Shown here piece after piece: positions 24,001 to 32,805 of a stretch of DNA of 64,000 nt (the first letter of the stretch is position 1; each line of letters starts with the position of its first letter). The stretch is from Erpobdella octoculata (lineage: Eukaryota; Annelida; Clitellata; Hirudinida; Erpobdellidae). The stretch spans positions 21,756,968 to 21,820,967 of the forward strand of contig OZ022245.1 of NCBI GenBank assembly GCA_963978895.1, in the 5' to 3' direction. The notes under the pieces are model-generated. The model saw only the letters and a program-made list of their open reading frames with translations. It made no database searches and had not been told where the DNA came from. Position numbers and translations under genes: made by a program.

Positions 24001-26168
24001 GAAACTACAGAAGCACCTATGCCCTGACAAGTATCGGTCTGTGAATCAACTTTCCTAGCATCAGCACCTGGACCAATATCATCACCCGAAACCACAGAAG
24101 CACCTATGTCCTGACAAGTATCGGCCTGAGAATCAACTTTCCTAGCATCAGCACCTGGACAAATATCATCACCCGAACTTACAGAAACACCTATGTTCTG
24201 ACCAGCATCGGTCTGTGAATCAACTTTCCTAGCGTCAGCAGCGCGAGAAACACCTTCACCTAGAATCAATGCAACATCTGGACTATGCTCATCATTACGA
24301 GGTTCATCTAAAACAAAATATTGTGAATTATTTATTTCAAGACTGGGAACATTCACATCAGAGTCATGTGCATTTTGTTTGTTCTTAATAGGGTATGCAA
24401 CGGTATCATACAAGGATATCGTTTTTAATAAGTTGCTTACGGAGGGAGTGATAATAATTTGCTCATTAAGATTTGGGACGACAGCAAACCATGCACGAAC
24501 CTTGGGTGCTAGGTTCACAACGTCATCACCCACAAGATCTGGTCGAACGACTAATCTAACACAACCTACAATTTCTGGTTGACCTTTAAGGCCGGATAAT
24601 TTTATAAATTTATGTGGTACCCTATGAAGAGATTTAATTAAATCTTCTCTAATGCAACACACTTCTGCACCACCATCAATCAAAGCTGGAATAGATGGTA
24701 ATTGATCGATAAATACATTCTCATAAGACCTAATGTGATAATCATCAACATCTATAATGGGACATGCTTCGGGACAGGGAAAAGATTTTTGACCATCAAA
24801 CAATATTTTCCTATCAACGAGACCTCTAAAGGAATTTTCTGAATGAGAAGACAAATTTTTACCATCAACCAATGTTTTCCTATCATCGAGACAATTAAAG
24901 GAATTTTTTGACTGAGAGGACAAATTTTTATCATCAACAAATGTTTTCCTATCACCGAGACAATTAAAGGAATTTTCTGTTTGACAACAATTAATTCTGG
25001 GATTAGGTAAGTTTGAGGAAGGGAATTTATGTAGAGGACATTCCTTGAACGAATGACCCTTCTTATGGCATTTGAAGCATAAACCATACTTTTTATCCTT
25101 ATCCATATTAGGATCAATGGATATTTTAGTCATTCTATTAGGAATGGGAGACCCTGACCCTTTATCTGTTGGTTTTGGGTTGTTGAATCGGGGCGGTCTA
25201 GTCTCATGCTCGTGTGTGGCCATGTAGCTATCCGCAACGCGTGAAAGCTCTAGATGATTTAACCAATCATCCTTTTCCTGAGTTAAAATAAAATCTGCAC
25301 AACTGGGAGACATTAGTTGTTTCAACCTATCGGCACACATCAAACTAACTAATTGATGGAAATTCTCATCAATATTCCTACTTTTAATATAATACGATAA
25401 CGCTGTGTGTAATTCAGAAGCTACCTGTGAATAAGTCTCACCAGGTCTCCTTTTTACAGCATAAAACCTCTCCCTCAAAAGACTGGGAGTGACCCGAAAT
25501 TCCTGCAATAGAATTTGCTTTAATTCCTCATAGTCACCTAACTGAGCAATGGTCAATCGACTCAAGACTGAGCGAGCTCTATTATTCAAATGGGCCTGCA
25601 ATATTTTGGGTTTTACATCATCATCAACTTGGTATGATGCAAACTGATTCTCTAGATACTGAAAATACCCCGGTATTGCAGCAGGATCTGAGGGAAACTC
25701 TGCCATTATACCCTTCATGGCATTCTGAAAGCGACTCGAGCGAACGGCTAAGGAACCCTCAAGACTATTGTGGTCCTGAATCCTTTCACGTTCCAGCTCT
25801 AATTTAGCTTCAGCAAGTCTGCGGGTTGCCCTATCCTCATCTAACCTAGCGTCAGCGAGTCTACGCTCCTGTTCTAATTTAGCTTCAGCTAGTCTGCGAT
25901 TCGCCCTATCTTCATCTAACTTAGCCTCAGCAAGTCTACGGTTCGCCCTATCCTCTTCTAACTTGGCTTCTTTAGCCGCCAATTCTGCTTCGCGCAATGC
26001 TAACTTACGCTCAGCTAATTCTGCTTTGAAATTTTTGCTAACGTTAGTATCTTCACTAACTCTACGTGGACGCCGACTATCATCAACAAATTGATAGTGC
26101 TCCTCGCTAAGGATCCCTGTTGGACTATCCTGCGCAACTGACTCTTCAACCGTAGGGGTTCTAATCAT
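21027..26168 (-). CDS. Gag-Pol polyprotein, Gmr1-like (PR-IN-RT-RNaseH order)
   Basis: The frame has 1713 codons from ATG at 26168. Residues about 45-135 are a charged coiled coil of 13-14-residue repeats (EAKLDEDRANRRLA). Gag has a CCHC knuckle, CFKCHKKGHSFKEC, near 363-376. The protease motif is ALIDGGAEV near 490. A five-fold 29-residue repeat (GADARKVDSQ...) spans about 640-765. Integrase has the HHCC finger (GHMAAKSTRQ ... CESCPVC, about 853-890), the catalytic D, D, E (MDCIGP, SDCGTNF, GLVERCNQ, about 924, 988 and 1022) and a GPF/Y-type module (KWQGPGVIVKV). RT follows with FDARKGYWQIP and the FIDD active site (about 1447), then RNase H (TDASG, about 1600; SDHNPL) to the end. No frameshift separates gag and pol. 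Integrase before RT is the Copia-like order but the RT is Gypsy-type, which defines the Gmr1 group. Confidence 0.95.
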   Translation of the reverse strand: MIRTPTVEESVAQDSPTGILSEEHYQFVDDSRRPRRVSEDTNVSKNFKAELAERKLALREAELAAKEAKLEEDRANRRLAEAKLDEDRANRRLAEAKLEQERRLADARLDEDRATRRLAEAKLELERERIQDHNSLEGSLAVRSSRFQNAMKGIMAEFPSDPAAIPGYFQYLENQFASYQVDDDVKPKILQAHLNNRARSVLSRLTIAQLGDYEELKQILLQEFRVTPSLLRERFYAVKRRPGETYSQVASELHTALSYYIKSRNIDENFHQLVSLMCADRLKQLMSPSCADFILTQEKDDWLNHLELSRVADSYMATHEHETRPPRFNNPKPTDKGSGSPIPNRMTKISIDPNMDKDKKYGLCFKCHKKGHSFKECPLHKFPSSNLPNPRINCCQTENSFNCLGDRKTFVDDKNLSSQSKNSFNCLDDRKTLVDGKNLSSHSENSFRGLVDRKILFDGQKSFPCPEACPIIDVDDYHIRSYENVFIDQLPSIPALIDGGAEVCCIREDLIKSLHRVPHKFIKLSGLKGQPEIVGCVRLVVRPDLVGDDVVNLAPKVRAWFAVVPNLNEQIIITPSVSNLLKTISLYDTVAYPIKNKQNAHDSDVNVPSLEINNSQYFVLDEPRNDEHSPDVALILGEGVSRAADARKVDSQTDAGQNIGVSVSSGDDICPGADARKVDSQADTCQDIGASVVSGDDIGPGADARKVDSQTDTCQGIGASVVSGDDICPGADARKVDSQTDTCQDIGVSVVAGDDICPGADAGGSDSRTDARFTTINDDCQGVDDSNDPDAFAKEQHDCPSLKSFWLLGIDKRKNFYIDRGLLFHKENQWGHSIKQLCLPRSRILAVLQMGHDAPYSGHMAAKSTRQRIRLSFWFPDMEKQVQTYCESCPVCQLRAPVRKRDRVPITPIPRGDELPFNHLVMDCIGPIIPAGDSVTVRPKYNYALVVVDLFSRWPMAYPLRSLDAKSVCEILIQIFMTFSIPRIISSDCGTNFKNQLTTTFLKCLGCSPRFNTPGHPEASGLVERCNQSLKNMIFKLVEAHPKEWFKVLPFVLWSLREKPSSTTHIAPYTLVYGTLPRGPLAILRDSWSNEKELPFHLGKNPYKYLADLRQNLQLAKEFAEIAGDQEQSNYARKYNVRSSDRSFCVGDRVIILAPVKGGSKFMKKWQGPGVIVKVKAPYSYLVEIEGCKHHLHANKIRKYHDRIETAINNNCSVVYEKDHEFGLIDFPSKFDPCQDKPPSCRVAKGCLDHLSQDYRTQLCDIIDDFPEIFSESLGVCSVVSHKIAISPDFTPKHLRAYRTPELLKVEVANQIQDMLRQGVIVPSQSPMVSPMVCVLKGPKGEKGVRIAIDYRHVNRYTKGDCFLIPDIPNVLQKVGRAKFISCFDARKGYWQIPIDPESAWLTAFSCEEGLFEFRRMPFGLKSAGNTFMRAISMILQPIRSFTEPFIDDFAVISSSWEEHKLHLLQFFTIIKNVGLTLNLEKCRFVQPKVVFLGHVVGSGIVAPDPDKIAIVQEIKPPTNKKEVKRIMGLFSYFRNFIPNLAQTAHPITELTKKGVPNKILWEGKHRVALQKLIDDLTNATTLSTIDYSKGFGLATDASGVAVGCCLFQGSGEGAEVPIAFASLKLTPTQTRWSTIEREAYAVVWALSKFKSWILLSEIVIFSDHNPLTYLTESVSKSAKLTRWALAIQEFNLTFKYRSGKQNIVADFLSRLN

Positions 26169-26434
26169 ATTTATGAAACCTTACTACACAGAAGAAAAGC
26201 AAGAAAAACCTAACTGGGCAATCCGGCAACGATAAAATCTCTAACCTGAGATGTGGATCGGCCCTCCTTGCGAAATGGATGTCGCCACGTGGTCGAACTG
26301 AACGGTCTGAACTCCGCCTGGACTCTTTCTCCAACCTGAATCGTCAATCGTCGATCTTCAAACTCGGTAGAACTTCGTCAACTGGATGAACTCCACCACC
26401 CCAGGACGACTCTGATCGATGTATCGACTGACTA
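26169..26434 (-). other. 5' leader of the Gmr1-like element
   Basis: This is untranslated DNA between the primer site and the gag start. It has several in-frame stops and no upstream coding frame, so the ATG at 26168 is the natural start. Confidence 0.7.
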
Positions 26435-26451
26435 TCCCACCGCTGCCACCA
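26435..26451 (-). other. Primer binding site, tRNA-Leu(UAG)
   Basis: The plus-strand copy TCCCACCGCTGCCACCA equals the last 14 nucleotides of the tRNA-Leu gene at 37132-37213 plus the post-transcriptional CCA. The site therefore pairs with that tRNA over 17 nt. A 9-nt spacer (26452-26460) separates it from the 5' LTR. Confidence 0.9.
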
Positions 26452-26460
26452 AAAATGCAA

Positions 26461-26858
26461 TGTGACGATTCCGCCTTTGCGAAGTCGTCGATATTGCTGG
26501 AGAAAATTTGAGTCTAAATAAAGTTTAAGACACTCTTTAACAGTAATAGATGTTTTATTAACGAGTACAGTTCGAAAACTTTATCAAACGACGCGACAGA
26601 TACAAAAAACAGTTTCAACTTCGATCAAGCAATGGCGAACAATGGCGAACAAGAAGCAGGAACAAGAAGAAGGGCCCGAAGTAGTTCGCGACAGCCTTAT
26701 AAATACAAGCCCTCCAGGCTACAGGCTACAGGCTTAAACGTTCAAATATTCGCGCAACAATCCAACACGCAACGTTGTGCAATAGCCCATGCACCGCCTG
26801 CGCCGGAAATCCCAAAGTTTTGGTCCAGGCACGCACACGCGTAAACGCGGGCGTGACA
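26461..26858 (-). repeat. 5' LTR of the Gmr1-like element
   Basis: The length is 398 bp and the sequence looks identical to 20192-20589. TATA-like DNA is at about 26697-26705 and AATAAA is the complement of 26554-26559. Confidence 0.95.
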
Positions 26859-27852
26859 CACGTATTTCATTATTTTTGGAGTAGAAACTAAATACTAATT
26901 TTTACTTCTGTAGCATTAACAGTTTTTGAGTAGCAGCTACTTTAAAAACCAAATAACCCAAAAAATGATGAAACACGTATATCTTTTTTTTTTGAGTAGA
27001 TACTAAGTATTAATTTTTACATCTGTGGCAATTACAGTTGTTGAGTAGCAGTTACTTTAAAAACCAAATAACCCTATTTTCCACCCCACATTTGAAGTCC
27101 TGGAAACCAAATTTTCAATAAATTGTGAAACCCGCATATCATTATTTTTAGAGTAGAAACTAAATACTAATTTTTACTTTTGTAACATTAACAGTTTTTG
27201 AGTAGAAGCTACTTTAAAAACCAAATAACCCAATTTTCCAACCCACATTTGAGGTCCGGGAAACCAAATTTGTAAAAAATGGTGTAGCACGTATATCTTT
27301 ATTTTTAGAAAAGAAACTAAATAATAATTTTTACATCTGTGGTATTTACTGTTTTTGAGTAGCAGTTACTATAAAAGACAATTAGCCCTATTTTCCACCC
27401 CACATTTGAAGTCCTGGAAACCAAATTTTCAAAAAATGCTAAAACACGTGTTTCATTATTTTTGGAGTAGAAACTAAATACTAATTTTTACTCCTGTAGC
27501 AGTAACAGTTTTTGAGTAGAAGCTACTTTAAAAACCAAATAACCCAATTTTCCAACCCACATTTGAGGTCCGGGAAACCGAATTTTCAAAAAATGGTGAA
27601 ACACGTATTTTTTTATTTTTCAAAAAGAATCTATATACCAAATTTCAGAACAAATTTTTAGAAAATTTTTTTAGAAAAAAGTTTGTTTTCCAGTTTTTTC
27701 CCGTCAGGAGCAAAATTTTCAAAAATCCTTTCTTAGCGGATGTTTACGCTATAAAAGTAATATAAGTTCCAAATTTCACGTTCCTAGGATGAGGCGTTTG
27801 AGCTCGGCGTTGATTATCAGTCAGTCAGGACATGTTCTTTTATATATATAGA

Positions 27853-28052
27853 TGTACTTCCAAAAAACGTGGCTGAATGGTTCCTATCCAGTGTCCACCT
27901 GGTCCTGTTTTGATGTGAAAATAAGGACCAACAACGACCTGGAAGTGTGAAACAATGGATTAAAGCAAATGGCAAACCAAAACACAAGCCTTTATGCTTT
28001 GTGTTCAGTCTTAGAAAAAGAGGCACGCACCATAGCTCTAAACGAGCAATTT

Positions 28053-28056
<4 letters not shown>
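27853..28056. repeat. Continuation of duplicated locus (= 4538-4735)
   Basis: This is near-identical to 4538-4735, including the start of the 79-codon Q/E/K-rich frame. It is then truncated by a TA array at 28057. Confidence 0.92.

Positions 28057-28133
<77 letters not shown>
28057..28133. repeat. TA microsatellite
   Basis: An uninterrupted TA run lies between the duplicated locus and the SINE tail. Confidence 0.95.
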
Positions 28134-28138
<5 letters not shown>

Positions 28139-28615
28139 GGAAACATAGCGTTGATATGTTTTTACGAGCCACATATATAAAAAACTTGGATGGCGTACAA
28201 TCCACCACGAAATAACGCAAATATACATGTCTCAACTTCAGACTCGAACCCACGACTGTCGGATCGGCAACACCGCCTCTAGAGTTGTTACAGTTACTGA
28301 ATCTAAAACTGAAACATTCAGTTAACTGAATCTTTTTAGATTCAGTAACTTCAACTGAAACTGAAACTGAATCTTTTTAAAAAACTGTAACTGAAACTGA
28401 ATCTATTGAGAAAACTGAATATAACTGAATCTTTTAAAATGAATTTTTTTATGATTTTTTTATATTATTTTTATGTTTGCGGTTAAATGTTTTGATTCTA
28501 TGGCACGGACGATAACTTCGGTCAAAGTTAGGAACAGTTCTTTCTTTTTGCTTCGTGTTAGTGTTGTGTTGCTTGCGTAGTTTTTGGTGATTTTAAAGTT
28601 TATTGATTTACTAAA

Positions 28616-28783
28616 ATGGAAGATACTTGTGTTAGTAATAACATTGTCATCGACGAATCTACCGAGGAAGAAGTGTCGTTGATTCAACAAAATGAGTCGG
28701 AATCTGCTTTAGGACCTCCAACTAAAAAAGCTAGATTCAGTAGATTCAACAAAACAAAGGAAGCTATTAGAAACTCCAAATGA
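28616..28783 (+). pseudogene. hAT transposase N-terminal fragment
   Basis: A 55-codon frame starts MEDTCVSNNIVIDESTEEEV, with an acidic start, then a GPPTKKARF basic patch that resembles a nuclear localisation signal, and stops at TGA 28781. The following DNA (AGTTGCCTCGATAGATGTTG) looks coding-like but shifts frame before the C-terminal piece. It is the leftover 5' end of the transposase gene. Confidence 0.55.
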
Positions 28784-28826
28784 AGGAGTTGCCTCGATAG
28801 ATGTTGAAATAACATCTTATTGAAAT

Positions 28827-29066
28827 ATGCTAATGGAAAACGAACCTACACAAGATCCTTTTGAATTTTGGATAAATAATTCTATAAAATGTCCAAATCT
28901 CTATAATATAGCTGTAGATGTACTCTCAGTCTTGGCAACATCTGCTCCGTGTGAACGCGTTGTTAGCAGAGCTGGCTTTGCTCTTAGCAGATGCCGGCAT
29001 AATTTGGGTGACAGCAAGCTGGAAGCTGAAGTCTTTTATAAATTCAACAAGGAATTTTTAAGCTAA
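28827..29066 (+). pseudogene. hAT transposase C-terminal dimerisation domain
   Basis: This 79-codon frame includes VLSVLATSAPCERVVSRAGF and LEAEVFYKFNKEF. These are the signature of the hAT family C-terminal dimerisation domain (P-x-S/C-E-R-x-FS-like core). The DDE catalytic region that should precede it is absent, so no active enzyme can be made from this copy. Confidence 0.85.
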
Positions 29067-29342
29067 ATAAATTTTTTAAACATATCTGTGTTGCAAAGTG
29101 TTTTTTAAATTTTTTCTTGGTAGTTTACCTAAAAAAAATTGAAAAAAAAAACTGAATATAACTGTAACTGAAACTGAAACTGAATTTTTAAAGATTCAGT
29201 TTACTGAAGCTGAAACTGAATCTTTGTAAAGTTTCAGTTACTTTAACTGAAACTGAAACTGAATCTTTTTTCAAAACTGTAACAACCCTAACCGCCTCGC
29301 ATCATGCCAACTACCTTACCATCTGCGCCACTTCCACCGCCA

Positions 29343-29636
29343 AAAAACTGTGGTTGTTAAGCGCTTTTGTTGGGGTATGTTGAACACAACACTCGACTAT
29401 GAATGGGTACGAATCAATGCTCGATAGTATTATAAGTTGTACGGCGTACAATCCGTCACTAGCTAATTTAATAACTATCGAAGATATATGTTTTATGATA
29501 TATATTATAAGGAAACATAGCGTTGATATGTTTTTACGAGACACATATATCAGAAACTTGGATGGCGTACAATCCACCACGAAATAACGCAAATATACAT
29601 GTCTCAACTTCAGACTATAGTATATATATATATATA
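29343..29636 (-). repeat. SINE body copy and unassigned DNA
   Basis: 29505-29617 repeats the SINE body found at 28134-28245. 29343-29504 contains another diverged word of the same body (GACGGATTGTACGCCGTACA). The rest is a short TA run that flanks the next Helitron. Confidence 0.55.
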
Positions 29637-29807
29637 CTAGCGGGGGCACCCGGATTGCCCGGGGTTTTTAGAGGTTTACCTAATGCGTTTCTTTTTCGCT
29701 CCCGTTTACTTCCCGCTTGCGATCCCGCTCTCGGTCGTTATCCGTTCCCTGTCGCTTTCTCGCTTATTTTTTCGCTCTCAGTTGCCCCCATAGATCCGAT
29801 TCTACAT

Positions 29808-29854
<47 letters not shown>

Positions 29855-29900
29855 TACATATTTACATACATATATACAAACACTCATTTTTATATATAGA
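29637..29900 (-). mobile_element. Short non-autonomous Helitron, family B2
   Basis: CTAGCGGGGGCACCCGGATT at the left, TTTTATATATAGA at the right, flanks A and T. It is the paralogous twin of 7245-7496, with a longer CA run. Confidence 0.8.
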
Positions 29901-30147
29901 TCATCAAAAATAATTTACAAACAATCTGTAGCTGCAGTATTCTTATTGAGATGAATACGATTAAAAAAGACTTATAAGTTTAGTCGTTAAGATACAGAGA
30001 TAATAAAACCGAAATTGTTAATACTTTGTTTATTGAAATTGTTTTGCTTAGTTTTTTTAAAGTTAAAAAATAAAAACATAAATGAGCGAAAATGTAAAAC
30101 TAAAAAAATTATAGTAATAAAACATTGTTTTTGTTTGCCCTTTAATC

Positions 30148-31936
30148 TTAACTCCATTTTCTATGTTTAGATTTTCTTTTGTTCTGAATTTTTTTTCGTT
30201 TTTCTTTAACGATCTCAAAACAATTGATCAATGTTTTTCTTGTATGATTTGAAAAATTATTGAAATCACTTAAATGTTCTTTTGAGGTTGATTCAACAAA
30301 TTCTTCAATAGTAGAGGCTTCTGGAATAAAACATGTAAAAAGATCAAAATATTTAGTGTATGCCCACATTAGATGATAACTCAATAGTCCTTTATATACT
30401 TTGTTCGAATACAATTTTTCAGATGAAAAAATAATTGAAACCCATCCTTGTTTTAATGATAATAAATATTTCCATATGGCATCGTCTAAAGAACCAAATA
30501 CAGACTCAAAGATTATTTCACGGATATAATAATACCAGTATTCACAACTCAACATTGCTTCAAAAAACAATTTAAACTCACTGTTTTTTATACCAATTCT
30601 GGATATAATAAATAAAAACTTCACAACTCTACAAGCTTCATGTGAATGGAAAGAATATAGGTAATAAAGTCTTTTGAGTGTTATATTAGTAATTATGGAA
30701 AGTTTCTCTCTTATTTCTAAATAATGGTTTTCTTGTTTAACCAAAGATATAAATGATTGTAAGCAAATACTAAATTGACCTGGTTTCCAGAAATTATTTT
30801 CCAATGAAGCTATAATTCCATCAATTGTGCTAAGGTTACTTACAAGCTCAGAGCTCATCGGTGAAGAAAGTTCAAAATTGTTATTTGTATTAAAACGCAA
30901 ACCTAAATACTTGAAATTTTTTTCGTGCATCCACCTAACAGGTTCTTCAAACTTAGCAGATCGATTACTTATATCTAAATAAACTAAATTAGGTAATTTG
31001 TCTATCATTCTATATATTAATTGTAAATTATAACTATTAATCACTCTAAAGCATTTGTTTTGACTTATATCAAGCCAAGATAAATTAGAAAGAGAGGATA
31101 TTGAATTAACCAATTCTTCCAAAGACTCACCAAAATTCGTACTAATGCCTAATTTTTGAAGATTAACAAAACGAGAAAATTTGCTGATGGTGTTTTTTGC
31201 ATGCATACATTCAGATATACATAAACTTTTCACATTTTCAAAAGGAAACCTAATTTTGAGCAGGTCAATTAAGTCTTCTGTTATTTTCTGGCCAGATGTA
31301 CAACAAACCCAACAGCGCCAATAGAGTCTAAGTAATTTCGGACAAAACCACTCAGGCTTCCTTTCTGCGCTAATTCCGTAACCATCGGACAAATAAAAAC
31401 CAATTAACTCTAATTCTATTTTTTCTAAGTTCATAGAAAAAAAACATAGATTTTTCCAAAATTGATTGAAAATCGGAACATAATTCACATCATAATCATA
31501 GTAAAAACTATTCTCAGTACACGAAAAACGAGTTAAATTTCCTCTACTCAAAATAGTTTGTAACGGTTGTAAAAAATTAAGAAAATTAACCTCTTTCCGT
31601 ACAAGTTCATAAAAGCAGTCAAATTTTAAAAAAAGGTAGTATATAGAAAGGAGATAGTTGTATTACTGTGTTTTGACCTCTAGTAATTATTTCTTGAAAA
31701 ATTTTTGAGAAAATATTAACGCAGTTTTTAACTTTAAAAGGAAGACATTCAATCTCATAAGATGGTTCGAGAAAAGTTTCCTCAAAGTACCATAAAACAA
31801 AATCTGTGCATGAAGATGTTAATGACAATACACGACTTAGACAACTCATTTCTAAATTTTGCTCTGTATATTGTATATTTATTTTTATTACCAGAAGTAT
31901 TTTCATTAAACACGTTTTCCAACAATTAAAAAACAT
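30148..31936 (-). CDS. Leucine-rich-repeat protein, ZYG11/ZER1-like (frameshifted)
   Basis: The first 105 codons (31936-31619) and the remaining ~490 codons (31620-30148) are in different frames. They join at an A7 run at 31628-31634, where one base fewer would restore a single frame of about 595 codons. The middle has LRR-like stretches (NLSWLDISQNKC, LPNLVYLDISN, KFSRFVNLQKLGIS). The C-terminal part is helical and Armadillo-like (LKRLYYLYSFHS ... VVKFLF), ending in a basic tail. LRRs followed by helical repeats, preceded by an L-rich N-terminal box, resemble ZYG11/ZER1 substrate adaptors of CUL2 ubiquitin ligases, but that is a resemblance, not a proof. It is the only host-like gene here. 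The single-base slip may be a real mutation or a homopolymer error. Confidence 0.55.
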
Positions 31937-31993
31937 TGATAAAAATTATATATAAATACAAATATATATATATATAAATTATATATAAATACA

Positions 31994-32054
<61 letters not shown>

Positions 32055-32805
32055 TATTTTGGAATAATATTTTTTTTGAGACAGGCTATATTGAACACAA
32101 TTGACCACTTAACTTTGGTCATCTTTCATAACAAGTTTTTGAAGCCCTTTTCATCCATTTGAAATTACGAGACGTGTAATTACAGAATTTATTGAATAAA
32201 ACTAGATGAATATTAAAACAATCCGGGTTAACTGGCCAGTTTATGGCTATAAAAAGCCATTTACAGAACCCTATATTAAAACAGTAAATTATATATTATA
32301 AAATTTGAGAAGAAAAGTTAAAAATCAGAAGTACTTATGTTTAAACGGAGACATTGAATCAACTTCCACCTAATAAATTATTACGGCTATTGAGGATAAA
32401 ACACATTGAAATTTAAGTTGAAACCACAGAAAAGAAAAAGGGACCATATTAAATTAAAACTGGAGTCAAGCTAGCAGGCATTCGTAACATAGGAAATGTG
32501 CAGGAAAATCCATGGTCAAGCTTACAGGTGCTCAAAAAAATTTTAAAAATGAAAAAAGTATTGGTATTTATTACGCAACTCAAAATAACTACGTTTTATT
32601 AATTTTTACTAGTCTTGTATTAACTTGTTTTGTCAGGTTAATCGGACTGACGCACTCACACATATAATTTCGGGCTTTTTTTAATACGTTTGCAGAGGGT
32701 CTAGGGCGGGGCTCCGGACCCCCGTGGAAGCTTTCAGATAGAATTTTTAATTGATCGAAATTCTGGGAGTAAGGCACAATAATTTTCATTATTGATATAT
32801 ATATA
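31937..32805. other. AT-rich DNA with a TA array; nothing recognised
   Basis: 31955-32052 is TA/TATAAA microsatellite. 32053-32780 is AT-rich with no long frame, RNA gene or repeat shared elsewhere in the window. If the LRR gene is active, its promoter should lie within the first few hundred bases here. Confidence 0.4.

Larger units (their letters stand above)
20192..26858 (-). mobile_element. Complete Gmr1-like Ty3/Gypsy LTR retrotransposon
   Basis: The 6667-bp element has two 398-bp LTRs that I read as identical, a 5-bp target duplication CACGT (20187-20191 and 26859-26863), a tRNA-Leu primer site, a polypurine tract and one 1713-codon gag-pol frame. Its chromodomain-free pol has integrase before reverse transcriptase. 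The LTRs run TG...CA. There is no envelope frame. Identical LTRs and an unbroken frame indicate recent insertion, later than the Helitron it interrupts. Confidence 0.95.
19639..27852 (-). mobile_element. Non-autonomous Helitron, family A copy 5, split by LTR element
   Basis: It has the same termini as the other family A copies: CTAGCAGTGCC at the left, GTCAGTCAGGACATGTTCTT and TATATATATAGA at the right. Removing the 6.67-kb LTR element leaves about 1.54 kb with about five 157-bp units. The paralogous locus (4537^4538) reads GACATATGTACTTCC uninterrupted, so insertion was exactly between A and T with no duplication, the Helitron signature. Confidence 0.9.
28280..29290 (+). mobile_element. hAT internal-deletion derivative with 8-bp TSD
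   Basis: The TIRs are TAGAGTTGTTACAGTT and the inverse of AACTGTAACAACCCTA. The 8-bp duplication ACCGCCTC is at 28272-28279 and 29291-29298. Subterminal arrays of CTGAAACTGAAT-type repeats fill about 150 bp at each end. It keeps only the transposase start (28616-28783) and the C-terminal dimerisation domain (28827-29066), so the middle has been deleted. Confidence 0.9.
28134..29342 (-). mobile_element. tRNA-derived SINE, interrupted by a hAT element
   Basis: On the minus strand the head (29342 to 29299, then 28271 downward) has an A box TGGCGCAGATGG and a B box GGGTTCGAGTC once the inserted hAT (28280-29290) is removed. The body continues GAAGTTGAGACATGTATATT to about 28134 and ends in a TA tail. 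A head-less copy of the body is at 29505-29617. The head is tRNA-like but is not a functional cloverleaf that I can fold. Confidence 0.65.

Noticed and set aside
20667..24582. Plus-strand frames antisense to the Gmr1-like polyprotein (for example 21595-21861, 21993-22349, 23573-23791)
   Set aside because: They are shadows of the 1713-codon minus-strand frame with no domain of their own.
20192..26858. Possible endogenous retrovirus with an envelope gene
   Set aside because: Only about 440 bp separate the pol stop from the 3' LTR and no further frame is present. The element is a non-enveloped LTR retrotransposon.
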